From NCBI RefSeq assembly GCF_001751365.1, contig NZ_LJGT01000039.1, forward strand, positions 1 to 64,000: DNA of 64,000 nt, read 5' to 3'. Numbering within the stretch: position 1 is the first letter of the stretch; the number at the start of each line of letters is the position of its first letter. The notes beneath the pieces were generated by a model. It worked only from the letters and a program-made list of their open reading frames with translations, searched no databases and was not told the DNA's origin. The position numbers and the translations under genes were made by a program. The DNA comes from Streptomyces abyssalis. GTDB taxonomy: Bacteria; Actinomycetota; Actinomycetes; Streptomycetales; Streptomycetaceae. Positions 25,433 through 34,353 of the stretch are shown in pieces.

Positions 25433-26884
25433 TCAGCGGCGGCCCTGGAGCCGTGCCGCTTCGGTGCGTACGGAGGGGAGTTCGCGGTAGAGCTTCTCGC
25501 CGGGGCACTCCGTGACGAATCCGTCGCGGTGCCCGGAGACGGCGTTGAACGAGACCTTGCTGCCCTTCTTGTGCTTGGTGCCGCCCGCGGACGTCAGGGT
25601 CACCTTGCCGTTCGCGGCGATGCCGTGGACTCCGAGCTTCCAGGCCGTCAGCTTGGAGACCGCGTCCTTGGCGGCCTTCGACGGCACCTCTTTCGAGTAC
25701 GTGCCGAGGACCGCGATGCCCGTGGTGTCCGCGTTGAAGCCGAGCGTGTGTGCGCCCATGACCGGCTTGGCCACTCCGCCGGCGCGCCCCTCGTAGATCT
25801 TGCCGCACTTGTCGACGAGGAAGTTGTATCCGATGTCGCGCCAGCGGCTGCTCGTCACGTGATAGCGGTAGATGCCGCGGATGATGGCCGGCACGTCGCC
25901 GCAGCTGTAGTCGTTCGTCTCGGCCGAGTGGTGCACGAAGGCGGCCTTCATGGCCCTGCTGTAGCTGAACTCCCGCTCGCGCATGCTCTCGTCCGCGCCC
26001 CAGCCCTTGCGGGTGACGATCTCCGGGCGCGGTCCGATGCGGCTGTCCTCCGCCCGGTCCTTCTTCGAGGGAGTCGCGTCCGCGGCGTCGTCCCCGTATG
26101 TGGAGCGGGTGTCGGCCCTGTTGAGACCGGGCAGTACGCCGCCGGGGCGCTTCGCCGGGTCGTCGTCGCGCGCGCCGCCGCCCGCGCCGTCGCCCGCGCG
26201 GGAGCCGGAGCGGGGTGACTTGCCCGGGTCGACGAGTTCGAGCCGCGCGCCGTCGGGCAGCCCGGCCTCTCCCTTCCGGCCGCCCGGGGTACCTCCCGAC
26301 TTCCTCCCGTCCGTGGCCGGCAGGATGCGTACGCGCACCGCCGTGGAGTCGCCGACCCACATGGGGGCCGAGGCGCCGAGCGCCTCTCCGCCGGAGCGGT
26401 CCCGCTCGGCCGGGCCGGGTCCGCCGTCGCCGTGGGTGTTCAGGGTCCGCCACTCGGACCACTTCTCCGTGTCCGCGGCACGCGTCTGCACCTGGAGCCG
26501 CCCGGGCGGCAGGGCGCCGGGGTCCTTCCAGACCACGCCGACCAGCGAGAAGGGCTTCACCTTCCGGGAGGTCACGCGTCTCCCGCCCGACGGGTCGTCC
26601 TCCCACGCGGAGAGCAGTCTGTCCCCGGAGCGGGTGCCGTCACCGCGTGCGTGGAGCGGGAGCGACTGGGTGCTGCCGGGGACCGAACCTTCGTTGTCCG
26701 CGGCGGCGCGGGAGTCGCTTCCCGCGACTCCGGGCCCGCGGGGGGCGGCGGGGGGTGCGGCGTCCCCCGCGGACGCCGAGTGCTTGCCGGACAGCATGGA
26801 TTCGGCGGACTCGGTGGGCGCGAGCGGCAACAGCACAGCTCCTGCACACGCGACACCGATCGAGGTGACTAGTAGTGCTCGCAT
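25433..26884 (-). CDS. Secreted N-acetylmuramoyl-L-alanine amidase (PGRP family)
   Basis: A 483-residue exported peptidoglycan amidase that cuts the bond between muramic acid and the stem peptide. MRALLVTSIGVACAGAVLLPLAP is the signal peptide. I used the ATG at 26884, but an in-frame GTG at 26899 is possible. Residues about 20-290 form a poorly conserved, Gly/Asp/Ser-rich region with beta-type segments. The catalytic PGRP domain follows: VHHSAETNDYSC, AIIRGIYRYHVTSSRWRDIG, YNFLVDKCGKIYEGRAGG, GAHTLGFNADTTGIAVLGTY and SGHRDGFVTECPGE. The His and Cys zinc ligands (HHS, GAHTLGFN, TECPG) are all present. It fits remodelling of the wall during growth. It lies upstream of the guanylyltransferase on the same strand. 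Confidence 0.9.
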   Translation of the reverse strand: MRALLVTSIGVACAGAVLLPLAPTESAESMLSGKHSASAGDAAPPAAPRGPGVAGSDSRAAADNEGSVPGSTQSLPLHARGDGTRSGDRLLSAWEDDPSGGRRVTSRKVKPFSLVGVVWKDPGALPPGRLQVQTRAADTEKWSEWRTLNTHGDGGPGPAERDRSGGEALGASAPMWVGDSTAVRVRILPATDGRKSGGTPGGRKGEAGLPDGARLELVDPGKSPRSGSRAGDGAGGGARDDDPAKRPGGVLPGLNRADTRSTYGDDAADATPSKKDRAEDSRIGPRPEIVTRKGWGADESMREREFSYSRAMKAAFVHHSAETNDYSCGDVPAIIRGIYRYHVTSSRWRDIGYNFLVDKCGKIYEGRAGGVAKPVMGAHTLGFNADTTGIAVLGTYSKEVPSKAAKDAVSKLTAWKLGVHGIAANGKVTLTSAGGTKHKKGSKVSFNAVSGHRDGFVTECPGEKLYRELPSVRTEAARLQGRR

Positions 26885-27045
26885 GACGCGATCGTGCACA
26901 TAGGCCCAGATATCTGTCTATTCGGGACGGAATGGTGCTGCTGATGCTCCGTCCGATACCTCCTGTCACACTCCGTCAGCACGACAGAGGCGGCGGGCGG
27001 TCCGCCGCAGCGGCCGTCCCCCGACGCCGCCGGAACCCGCACGCG

Positions 27046-27051
27046 TAGGCT
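27046..27051 (+). promoter_or_regulatory. Putative -10 (TAGGCT) for the leaderless TIGR03089 gene
   Basis: TAGGCT ends six bases before the GTG at 27058. The same hexamer and spacing occur before the metallopeptidase gene at 11546. Confidence 0.55.
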
Positions 27052-27057
27052 TATCGG

Positions 27058-27840
27058 GTGAGCACTCCCCCACGCACCCCCGCCGACCTGCTGCGTTCCG
27101 CCCTCGACCAGGAGTCGGGGCGCCCGCTGGTCACCTTCTACGACGACGCCACCGGCGAGCGCGTCGAGCTCTCCGTCGCCACTTTCGCCAACTGGACGGC
27201 GAAGACCGCGAACCTGCTCCAGGACGAGCTGGCCACCGAGCCCGGTGACCGGCTCGCCCTGCTGCTGCCCGCGCACTGGCAGACGGCCGTCTGGCTGCTG
27301 GCCTGTTCCTCCGCCGGTGTCGTCGCCGACATGCAAGGGGATCCGGCAGGTGCCTCGCTCGTCGTCGCCGGCCCGGAATCGCTGGAGGCCGCGCGCGCGT
27401 GCGGCGGCGAACGAGTCGCGCTGAGTCTGCTCCCGCTCGGGGCGCGCTTCCCCGAGCGCCCCGAGGGCTTCGTCGACTACGCGGCCGAAGTGCCCGGCCA
27501 GGGCGACCAGTTCATGCCGTACGTGCCCGTCGGGCCCGGCGACCCCTTCTGCGTCCCGCCCGGCGGAGCACCCGGCGGTCCGGCCGGCCGTCCGGCTGCC
27601 CTGACCGGGGGCGAGGCCGTCGATCGCGCGCTGGCGGACGCGGAGTCGCTGGGCCTGGGGCCCGGCTCGCGGGTGCTCTCGCGCCGCCCGTACGACAGCT
27701 GGGACGGACTCAGCGCCGGGCTGCTGGCTCCGCTGGCCGTCGGCGGTTCGGTCGTACTGTGCCGCAACTCCCAGCACCTGGACGCCGCCGCCCTCGGCAA
27801 ACGCGGTGAGGACGAGCGCGTCACCCACACCATCGACTGA
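27058..27840 (+). CDS. TIGR03089 family protein
   Basis: A 260-residue protein related to the N-terminal part of AMP-binding (acyl-CoA synthetase-like) enzymes but much shorter, and lacking their catalytic P-loop and C-terminal domain. It reads LVTFYDDATGERVELSVATFANWTAKTANLL, then LLPAHWQTAVWLLACSSAGVVADM and GPGSRVLSRRPYDSWDGLSAGLLAPLAVGGSVVLC, which follow the adenylate-forming fold. It begins at a GTG with a leaderless promoter. The family is limited to actinobacteria and its role is unknown. Its place beside the LCP gene is shared with mycobacteria, so a link to envelope assembly is plausible but unproven. Confidence 0.88.
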   Translation: MSTPPRTPADLLRSALDQESGRPLVTFYDDATGERVELSVATFANWTAKTANLLQDELATEPGDRLALLLPAHWQTAVWLLACSSAGVVADMQGDPAGASLVVAGPESLEAARACGGERVALSLLPLGARFPERPEGFVDYAAEVPGQGDQFMPYVPVGPGDPFCVPPGGAPGGPAGRPAALTGGEAVDRALADAESLGLGPGSRVLSRRPYDSWDGLSAGLLAPLAVGGSVVLCRNSQHLDAAALGKRGEDERVTHTID

Positions 27841-27893
27841 GCGGGGCCTCCGACCCGCCTCTCCTCCGCGCCCGGCTCGGCACGGTCAGCGAT

Positions 27894-27950
27894 GATCAGC
27901 GGTATTCATCAGTGATCAGTAGCGATCAGCCTTGCGTACAACCTTGTACG
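27894..27950. promoter_or_regulatory. Triple GATCAG repeat and perfect palindrome upstream of the first LCP gene
   Basis: GATCAG occurs at 27894-27899, 27914-27919 and 27924-27929 (spacing 20 and 10 bases). Six bases later, CGTACAA-CC-TTGTACG at 27935-27950 is a perfect 7-base-arm palindrome. Both lie 90-145 bases before the GTG of the LCP gene and look like regulator sites. The regulator is unknown. Confidence 0.6.
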
Positions 27951-28038
27951 GGTATCGGGCGTCTGCCTTCGTGACCGGCGCCCACACGCCTGTACGCGTC
28001 CCGCACGCGCCGCCGAGACCACGAGGGATGACGCAGAC

Positions 28039-29421
28039 GTGACCGACTCCGGGCCCGACGACAGAGCAGACGGCAGACCAGACGGCAGAGCGACCGAGAA
28101 CGGCATCCCTGGCCCCCCAGGTAAGAGCGCCCGGGGAACCGCAGGCATCCGGGCAGCCCCGCGCACCGCCGGCATCCCGGGCACCACCCGCTCCGCGCCG
28201 CCGCCGCTCCGCCGCCCCCGCCGCTGGCTGCGCACCGTCTCCGTGACCGCCTCGGTGCTCGTACTCGCCTCGGCCGGCGCCGGCTGGACCCTCTACAACA
28301 AGCTCGACGGCAACATCCGCACCGACGTCGGCACCGCGGAGCAGCTCGAACACTACGAGGACCAGCGCCCCGACCCCTCCACGGGCGAGGCCGAGAACAT
28401 CCTGCTGCTCGGCTCCGACAGCCGTCGCGGCGGCAACAGCGAGTACGGACGCGACGAAGGCGGCCAGCGGTCCGACACCGCGATCCTTCTGCACATCTCC
28501 GCCGACCGCCGCAGCGCCACCGGCGTCTCGCTCCCCCGCGATCTGATGGTGGACATCCCCGCGTGCACCGCCCGGGACGGCGGCCGCACCCCGGCACGCT
28601 TCGCACAGTTCAACAGCGCGTTCCAGACCGGCGGCGCCGCCTGCACCATCCGTACCGTCGAGACGCTCACGGGACTGCGGGTCGACCACCACCTCGTCGT
28701 CGACTTCACCGGCTTCAAGTCGCTCGTCGACGAGGTGGGCGGTGTGGAGGTATGCCTCCCCGGCGCGGTGCGCGACCGTGACGCCAAGCTCGAACTCCCC
28801 GCCGGACGGCAGACACTGGGCGGAGAGGACGCCCTCGGCTACGTACGGACACGGCACGGGCTCGGAAACGGAAGCGACACCGACCGGATGAGCCGGCAGC
28901 AGCAGTTCCTCGGGTCACTGGTGAAGAAAGTGCGAAGCAACGGTGTCCTGCTGAATCCGGCAAAGCTTTATCCGGTGCTGCACTCGGCGACCTCCGCACT
29001 CACCGCGGACCAGGGGCTGGATTCCCTCGGTGAGCTGTACGAACTCGCGCGCGGCGTACGGAACATCCCCGAGAGCCAGGTGCGCTTCCTCACCGTCCCG
29101 AGACAGTCGTACAAACTCGACAGAAACCGCGACGAACTGGTCCAGCCGGACGCCGGACGACTCTTCACGCAACTGCGCGAGGACCGGGGAGTCCGCGTCG
29201 GCAGACCGGCCGGCGACGGCACCGGCGAAAGCGGGCAGACCACGGCGGGCAGCTCCGCAGGCCCTGCTCAGGGGGACAGGAACCAAGCCGCGGGCGGTGC
29301 CGTCAGATCCTCGGTGCGCAGGGGGCCGGCAGGCCCCGCACCGGACGGCAGTCGTCACCCGGAAGAGCCGGCGCCGGTATACCGGGGGACGACGGCGGCC
29401 CGGGATGTCTGCCGTACATGA
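28039..29421 (+). CDS. LCP family glycopolymer ligase, first of five
   Basis: A 460-residue LytR-CpsA-Psr protein that would transfer lipid-linked wall polymers to peptidoglycan outside the membrane. About 63 N-terminal residues are Pro/Arg-rich and cytoplasmic. The single transmembrane helix is near residues 66-86 (VSVTASVLVLASAGAGW). The LCP domain follows: ILLLGSDSRRGG, SDTAILLHISADRRSATGVS, LPRDLMVDIPAC, GLRVDHHLVVDFTGFKSLV and LGYVRTRHGLGNGSDTDRM. The conserved Arg and Asp of the LCP pocket are present. The tail after residue 390 is Gly/Ala/Pro-rich, and no LytR_C domain is seen. It starts at GTG and lies upstream of two more LCP genes on the same strand. Confidence 0.92.
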   Translation: MTDSGPDDRADGRPDGRATENGIPGPPGKSARGTAGIRAAPRTAGIPGTTRSAPPPLRRPRRWLRTVSVTASVLVLASAGAGWTLYNKLDGNIRTDVGTAEQLEHYEDQRPDPSTGEAENILLLGSDSRRGGNSEYGRDEGGQRSDTAILLHISADRRSATGVSLPRDLMVDIPACTARDGGRTPARFAQFNSAFQTGGAACTIRTVETLTGLRVDHHLVVDFTGFKSLVDEVGGVEVCLPGAVRDRDAKLELPAGRQTLGGEDALGYVRTRHGLGNGSDTDRMSRQQQFLGSLVKKVRSNGVLLNPAKLYPVLHSATSALTADQGLDSLGELYELARGVRNIPESQVRFLTVPRQSYKLDRNRDELVQPDAGRLFTQLREDRGVRVGRPAGDGTGESGQTTAGSSAGPAQGDRNQAAGGAVRSSVRRGPAGPAPDGSRHPEEPAPVYRGTTAARDVCRT

Positions 29422-29585
29422 CATCTCCACCGCCGACCAAGCTGGGATTGGAATGAATTGACCACTTCTGAGGCCGTGGAATTTGTCACCGCCGTCGCTC
29501 GGCGCCGAACCTGCCGGATAGTGTGGCCGCTCCGGTCCGCCCCGACAGGGCGGTGCCAGGCGGCAAATGGAGGACTTACGCAATC

Positions 29586-31268
29586 GTGAACGCGCAGGGC
29601 CGTGGGCACGCGGGAGACGTAGATCCCGCGGATCAGTGGGTGTTCGATCCGAGCACCGGCAGCTACAAGCTGCAACTGAACTCTGAGGCCGGCGACTCCC
29701 GGAGTCCGTCGGCCGGCAGCCGTCCCGACGCGCCGCGCCAGAGGAGAGCCTCCACTGCCGAGGAGGCCGAGCCCCGGCTTCCCTCGCAGCGCCGCCGCGG
29801 CGGCCGCTCCCAGCCGCCGCCCCCCGCCGCCGGCCACGGCCGCCGCAAGCGCAAGCCGGGCCCGTCGAAGAAGCAGAAGGTGCTGCGCTGGGGCGCCGGG
29901 ACCCTGGGGCTGATACTGGTCGCCGGGGGCATCACGGGCTACTTCCTGTACGAGCACTTCAACGGGAACATCAGCAAGGTCGACGTCGGCAAGGACAACG
30001 CCGCGGTCACCGACGGCCCGGTGAACATACTCGTCCTCGGCACCGACTCCCGTAAGGGCAAGGGCAACGGCGGCTACGGCGACGCCGCGAGCGTCGGCCA
30101 CGCCGACACCACGTTCCTCTTCCACGTCTCGGAGGACCGCACCAACGCCACCGCGCTGTCGATCCCGCGCGACATGATCACGGACATCCCCGCCTGCCCG
30201 ACGAAGCAGGAGGACGGCTCGGAGAAGATCATTCCGGGCCAGACGGGCGTACGTTTCAACACCAGCCTCGGCCAGTCCGGCCGCGACCCGGGCTGCACCT
30301 GGCGCACGGTCGAGAAGATGACCGGCCTCAAGATCAACCACTTCATGATGGCGGACTTCAACGCCGTCAAGCAGCTCTCCTCCGCCGTCGGCGGGGTGGA
30401 GGTGTGCACCGCGAAGCCCATCAAGGACCCCAAGTCCCATCTGAACCTCACGGCCGGCAAGCACACCGTCAAGGGCGAGCAGGCCCTGGCCTTCGTACGT
30501 ACCCGGAAGTCGGTCGGCTTCGGGAGCGACCTGGACCGCATCAAACTGCAGCAGCAGTTCCTCAGCTCGATGATCCGGAAGATGAAGTCCGGAGACACCC
30601 TCAGCAATCCGTCGAAGCTGTTCGACCTGGCCAACGCCATGACCAAGGCGCTGACCGTCGACACCGGCATCGGCACCGTGGGGAAGCTGACGGACCTCGC
30701 CAAGGACCTTCAGCGGGTGAACGTCAAGAACATCACCTTCGCCACGGTCCCGGTCGTGGACAACCCCGAGGACCCGGCAACCGTCGTACTTGATGAAGCG
30801 AAGGCAAAGCCCCTCTTCAAGATGGTGCAGGCGGACAAATCGCTGACCAAGACCAAGAAGGGCTCCGAGGGGAAGGATCCGTCGAAGGCGAAGAAGGTAC
30901 CGGCCTCGCAGGTGCGCGTGGACGTGCGCAACGGCGGCGGCCCGGTGGGTGCGGCCCAGCAGACCGTCGACTGGCTGCAGAACAACAAGGGCGTGGGGCT
31001 CTCGACCAATGCCGGCAACGCCCCGTCCCAACTGTCCAGGACCAGGCTGGAGTTCTCCTCCAGCCAGGCCGGGCAGGCGGCCACGCTCGCGGAGATGATG
31101 GGCCTGCCGAAGTCGGCCCTGAAGCAGTCGTCGAGCGTGGGCAAGTCCATGGAACTGACCCTTGCCAAGGACTTCACCGCGGCGGGCGAGCCGGTGGCCG
31201 CACCCGAGAAGGCGCCTGACGGCGTCCAGAACGTCAAGGCGAACGACAAGAAGGTCTGCGCGAAGTGA
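29586..31268 (+). CDS. LCP family protein with LytR_C domain
   Basis: A 560-residue LCP protein. I chose the GTG at 29586 (VNAQGRGHAGDVDPADQW), which follows a GGAGG site 12 bases upstream; the frame runs further back without protein-like sequence. Residues 1-100 are cytoplasmic and rich in Arg/Ser/Pro, the membrane helix is about 103-122, and the LCP domain spans about 140-400 with ILVLGTDSRKGKG, SIPRDMITDIPAC, KINHFMMADFNAVKQL and LAFVRTRKSVGFGSDLDRI. The C-terminus (VRVDVRNGGGPVGAAQQTVDWL ...) is a LytR_C domain. It is the second gene of the LCP run, 164 bases after the first and 77 before the third. Confidence 0.93.
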   Translation: MNAQGRGHAGDVDPADQWVFDPSTGSYKLQLNSEAGDSRSPSAGSRPDAPRQRRASTAEEAEPRLPSQRRRGGRSQPPPPAAGHGRRKRKPGPSKKQKVLRWGAGTLGLILVAGGITGYFLYEHFNGNISKVDVGKDNAAVTDGPVNILVLGTDSRKGKGNGGYGDAASVGHADTTFLFHVSEDRTNATALSIPRDMITDIPACPTKQEDGSEKIIPGQTGVRFNTSLGQSGRDPGCTWRTVEKMTGLKINHFMMADFNAVKQLSSAVGGVEVCTAKPIKDPKSHLNLTAGKHTVKGEQALAFVRTRKSVGFGSDLDRIKLQQQFLSSMIRKMKSGDTLSNPSKLFDLANAMTKALTVDTGIGTVGKLTDLAKDLQRVNVKNITFATVPVVDNPEDPATVVLDEAKAKPLFKMVQADKSLTKTKKGSEGKDPSKAKKVPASQVRVDVRNGGGPVGAAQQTVDWLQNNKGVGLSTNAGNAPSQLSRTRLEFSSSQAGQAATLAEMMGLPKSALKQSSSVGKSMELTLAKDFTAAGEPVAAPEKAPDGVQNVKANDKKVCAK

Positions 31269-31345
31269 CGTACGGGCCCTCGGGACGCCCGTACGGGTGA
31301 CCGGGGGCACGCACACACCGCGTGGGACGGAGACGGGGAGGTCCC

Positions 31346-33025
31346 GTGCGGCAGCGGAACGGCACCGGTGGTCACCGGGGGATGCAGGGCGGCGCGCCTG
31401 TGCGCGACCGGCGGTGGGATTCGCAGTACGAGGCAGGCCGCGTGCCGCGACAGCGACAGCGGTACACAGAGACGGGCGGCGGCGGTATGGACTCGGACGG
31501 CTTCGGCGGTGGCGGGGGCGGAGGCGGCGAGATGCCTCCTCCCCGCAAGAAGAGACGCGTGCTGCGATGGTTCACGATCTGCCTGTCGCTGCTGATACTC
31601 GCGACCGCCGGAGCGGGCTACTTCTACGTCGAGCATCTGAACGGCAACCTCGGCAAGGACGTGCTCAACCTCGGCGACAGCAAGCTGGACAAGAGCAGCC
31701 CCAACGCCGCCGGTCAGACCCCCATGAACATCCTGCTGCTGGGCTCGGACTCCCGGCAGTCGAAGAAGAACGTCGAGCTCGGCGGCGCGAAGGGCGACGG
31801 CGAAAGGCCGCCCCTCGCCGACGTCCAGATGCTGCTGCACGTCTCGGCGGACCGCAGCAACATCTCGGTGATCTCCGTCCCGCGTGACACGAAGGCGACG
31901 ATCCCCAAGTGCACGGACCCCGATGACCAGAAGGTCTACGAGGAGACCACCGGAAAGATCAACTCCAGCCTCCAGCGCGGTGGCCCGGGCTGCACGGTCG
32001 CCACATGGGAAGAGCTGACCGGCATCCCCATCGACCACTTCATGATGATCGACTTCGCGGGCGTCGTCTCCATGGCGGACGCGGTGGGCGGCGTCCCCGT
32101 CTGCGTCAACAACAACGTCTACGACCGGCAGTCCAAGCTCCGGCTGAAGAAGGGCAAGTCCGTCGTACGCGGCGAGCAGGCCCTGCACTGGCTGCGCACC
32201 CGCCACGGCTTCGGCGACGGCAGCGACATCGGCAGGGCCCGCGCCCAGCACATGTACATGAACTCGATGGTCAGGCAGCTGAAGTCCGGCACGAAGCTCA
32301 CCGACCCCGGCCAGATGCGTGATCTCGCCGAGGCGGCCACCAAGGCCCTCACGGTCGACGAGGGGCTCGGCAGCGTGAAGAAGCTCTACGACCTCGGCAA
32401 CGAGCTCAAGCGCGTACCCACCAAGCGCATCACCATGGCGACGATGCCCTGGGAGTACGCCCCGGGCGGATACGTCGTCCCGAAGAAGGGCGACGCGGAC
32501 CACACCTTCTCTCTCGTCCGCAACGACATCGCCCTGGACGGCAAGGACAAGAAGAAGGCCCCCGCGAAGAAGCCGGCGCCGAGCGAGCCGAGCGCGCCGA
32601 AGTCGGAGATCCCCGTACTGGTGATGAACGGCACCGGAAGCGCGCTCCAGGCGCCGGTGAGCGGGCGGGCCGGCGTCATCTCCGAGGAGCTCGGACGGAA
32701 GGGCTTCGCCCAGGCCACGGCCGACCAGACGCCCAAGTCCCAGGCGGACACGACGATCCGCTATCAGCGCGAGAGCGAGCGCGGCAACGCCCTGGCCGTC
32801 GCCAAGGCCATCGGTCTGCCGGAGAGCGCGGTCAAGCACTCCAGTGGCGTGCAGGGCGTGACGCTGGTGATCGGCGGCGACTGGCGCGAGGGCTCGGTCT
32901 ACCCGAAGGACGCCGGAGGCGGCTCCGGCAAGAAGAAGGAGAACAAGGCCCCCGACAGCGCCGACGCCCTGCGCGGCGACGACGACAAGGCCTGCATGGA
33001 GGTCAACCCGGCCAACCAGTGGTGA
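31346..33025 (+). CDS. LCP family protein with Gly-rich cytoplasmic segment
   Basis: A 559-residue LCP protein. I chose the GTG at 31346, with GGGGAG five bases upstream, over the in-frame GTG at 31322. A nine-glycine patch at residues 53-62 precedes the Lys/Arg cluster PRKKRRVLRW and the membrane helix at about 75-93. The LCP domain has ILLLGSDSRQSK, SVPRDTKATIPKC, IDHFMMIDFAGVVSMADAVGG and LHWLRTRHGFGDGSDIGRA. The C-terminus (IPVLVMNGTGSALQAPVSGRAG) is a LytR_C domain, followed by a Lys-rich and Asp-rich tail. A strong hairpin closes the gene on the right, before the convergent glycosyltransferase. Confidence 0.93.
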   Translation: MRQRNGTGGHRGMQGGAPVRDRRWDSQYEAGRVPRQRQRYTETGGGGMDSDGFGGGGGGGGEMPPPRKKRRVLRWFTICLSLLILATAGAGYFYVEHLNGNLGKDVLNLGDSKLDKSSPNAAGQTPMNILLLGSDSRQSKKNVELGGAKGDGERPPLADVQMLLHVSADRSNISVISVPRDTKATIPKCTDPDDQKVYEETTGKINSSLQRGGPGCTVATWEELTGIPIDHFMMIDFAGVVSMADAVGGVPVCVNNNVYDRQSKLRLKKGKSVVRGEQALHWLRTRHGFGDGSDIGRARAQHMYMNSMVRQLKSGTKLTDPGQMRDLAEAATKALTVDEGLGSVKKLYDLGNELKRVPTKRITMATMPWEYAPGGYVVPKKGDADHTFSLVRNDIALDGKDKKKAPAKKPAPSEPSAPKSEIPVLVMNGTGSALQAPVSGRAGVISEELGRKGFAQATADQTPKSQADTTIRYQRESERGNALAVAKAIGLPESAVKHSSGVQGVTLVIGGDWREGSVYPKDAGGGSGKKKENKAPDSADALRGDDDKACMEVNPANQW

Positions 33026-33072
33026 CCTGAGGACCTGCAGGCCCGGCTGGAGCGGCCGGGCAGCGGAAACGA

Positions 33073-33106
33073 CAGGAGGGCAGCCGCCGAAGCGGCTGCC
33101 CTCCTG
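33073..33106. terminator. Perfect 15-bp stem-loop between convergent genes
   Basis: Arms of 15 bases (33073-33087 and 33092-33106) pair perfectly around a CGAA tetraloop. It lies 48 bases after the LCP stop and 100 before the glycosyltransferase stop, so it can act as a bidirectional terminator. There is no U-tract on either side. Confidence 0.8.
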
Positions 33107-33205
33107 CGTCGTTCGCGGCCGTCAGCCGGTCACGGGACGCCGGTGCCGGGACGTGCCGTGCCGGGACGTGCCGGGACACCGCGTCAGCGCGTCACGGCAT
33201 CCGCG

Positions 33206-34240
33206 TCACTGCGTCGCCGGCACCGGAGCCCTGCGGGAGGCGATCACCTTGCGTGCCAGCTTCCGAGGACTCGTCAGGAAGCCCCAGCCCCACGACATGT
33301 GCATCGTGGCCAGCGCGACGGGAATCCACGCCCTGCTCCTCAGCGGCAGCCCGCTGCCGGCCGGCAGCGACCCGAGGACGACGGCCGCCAGATAGCCGGC
33401 GGGCACGACGAACCCGAGAGGCAGCCCCGCGAGCCCTGCGCCCGTGCCGAGCGCGATGGCGCACAGCGCGACGGGCGGCGCCAGATAGCGCAGGTTGATC
33501 GACCCGGGGTGGTACCGCGCGACGACGTGCCGCCAACGCCCGTAGTTGCGGTACTGCTTGGCCAGCGCGCGGACGCTCGGCCGCGGGCGGTATTCGACTT
33601 TCAGCTCCGGCGAGAACCAGACCTTGCCGCCCGCCTCGCGGATGCGGAAGTTCAGCTCCCAGTCCTGAGCCCGGATGAACTCCTCGTTGTAGCCGCCCTG
33701 TTGCTCCAGTACGTCACGACGGAACACCCCGAGGTAGACGGTCTCGGCCTCACCCGCCTGCCCGCCCGTGTGGAAGGCGGCGTTGCCGACGCCGATCTTC
33801 GAGGTCATGGCGGCGGCGACGGCACGCTCCCAGTCGTTCTCACCCTCGGCGTGCATGATGCCGCCGACGTTGGCGGCACCTGTCTGCGACAGCAGCCGTA
33901 CGGCCGTGGCGATGTACCCGGGCGAGAGCATCCCGTGCCCGTCCACCCGCACCACCACCGGATGCCGGGAGGCCTTGATGGCGGCGTTGAGTGCCGCGGG
34001 CGTACGGCCGCTCGGGTTCGGGACCGTGTGCACCCGGGGATCCTCGGCCACGAGCTCCGCCGCGATCTCGTCCGTACGGTCCTCCGAAGGCCCGAGCGCG
34101 ATGACGACCTCCAGCTCTCCTTCGTATTCCTGCTGGAGGATGTGCTTGACGGAGCTGCGCAGATGCCGTTCCTCGTTGAGAACAGGCATGATCACCGAGA
34201 CCGCGGGCAGCTCCGCACCCGGGGAAGTCCATTCAGTCAC
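33206..34240 (-). CDS. Family 2 glycosyltransferase
   Basis: A 344-residue enzyme with an inverting GT2 domain at residues about 10-235 and hydrophobic C-terminal helices. The nucleotide-binding start is VSVIMPVLNEERHLRSSVKHIL; RVDGHGMLSPGYI holds the catalytic metal-binding acidic motif; and WELNFRIREAGGKVWFSPEL follows. RPSVRALAKQYRNYGRW and the following TM helices (about 265-310) anchor it to the membrane. It resembles succinoglycan ExoA/DPM-like enzymes that transfer sugars to a lipid carrier. It reads leftward, opposite to the LCP genes on both sides, and probably supplies glycan for them. The sugar is not determinable. Confidence 0.9.
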   Translation of the reverse strand: MTEWTSPGAELPAVSVIMPVLNEERHLRSSVKHILQQEYEGELEVVIALGPSEDRTDEIAAELVAEDPRVHTVPNPSGRTPAALNAAIKASRHPVVVRVDGHGMLSPGYIATAVRLLSQTGAANVGGIMHAEGENDWERAVAAAMTSKIGVGNAAFHTGGQAGEAETVYLGVFRRDVLEQQGGYNEEFIRAQDWELNFRIREAGGKVWFSPELKVEYRPRPSVRALAKQYRNYGRWRHVVARYHPGSINLRYLAPPVALCAIALGTGAGLAGLPLGFVVPAGYLAAVVLGSLPAGSGLPLRSRAWIPVALATMHMSWGWGFLTSPRKLARKVIASRRAPVPATQ

Positions 34241-34341
34241 CTGTTCACGTTACCGCGCCGGAACGAGGCCCCCGCACGCCAGCCGGGTGCCCTCCTGATC
34301 ACGCGACGGCGTGTGTTCAAGTGCCGCAGATCGTATCGCCC

Positions 34342-34347
34342 TACGGT
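34342..34347 (+). promoter_or_regulatory. Putative -10 (TACGGT) for the fourth LCP gene
   Basis: TACGGT ends six bases before the ATG at 34354, fitting a leaderless start. No convincing -35 is seen. Confidence 0.4.
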
Positions 34348-34353
34348 ATGGCA

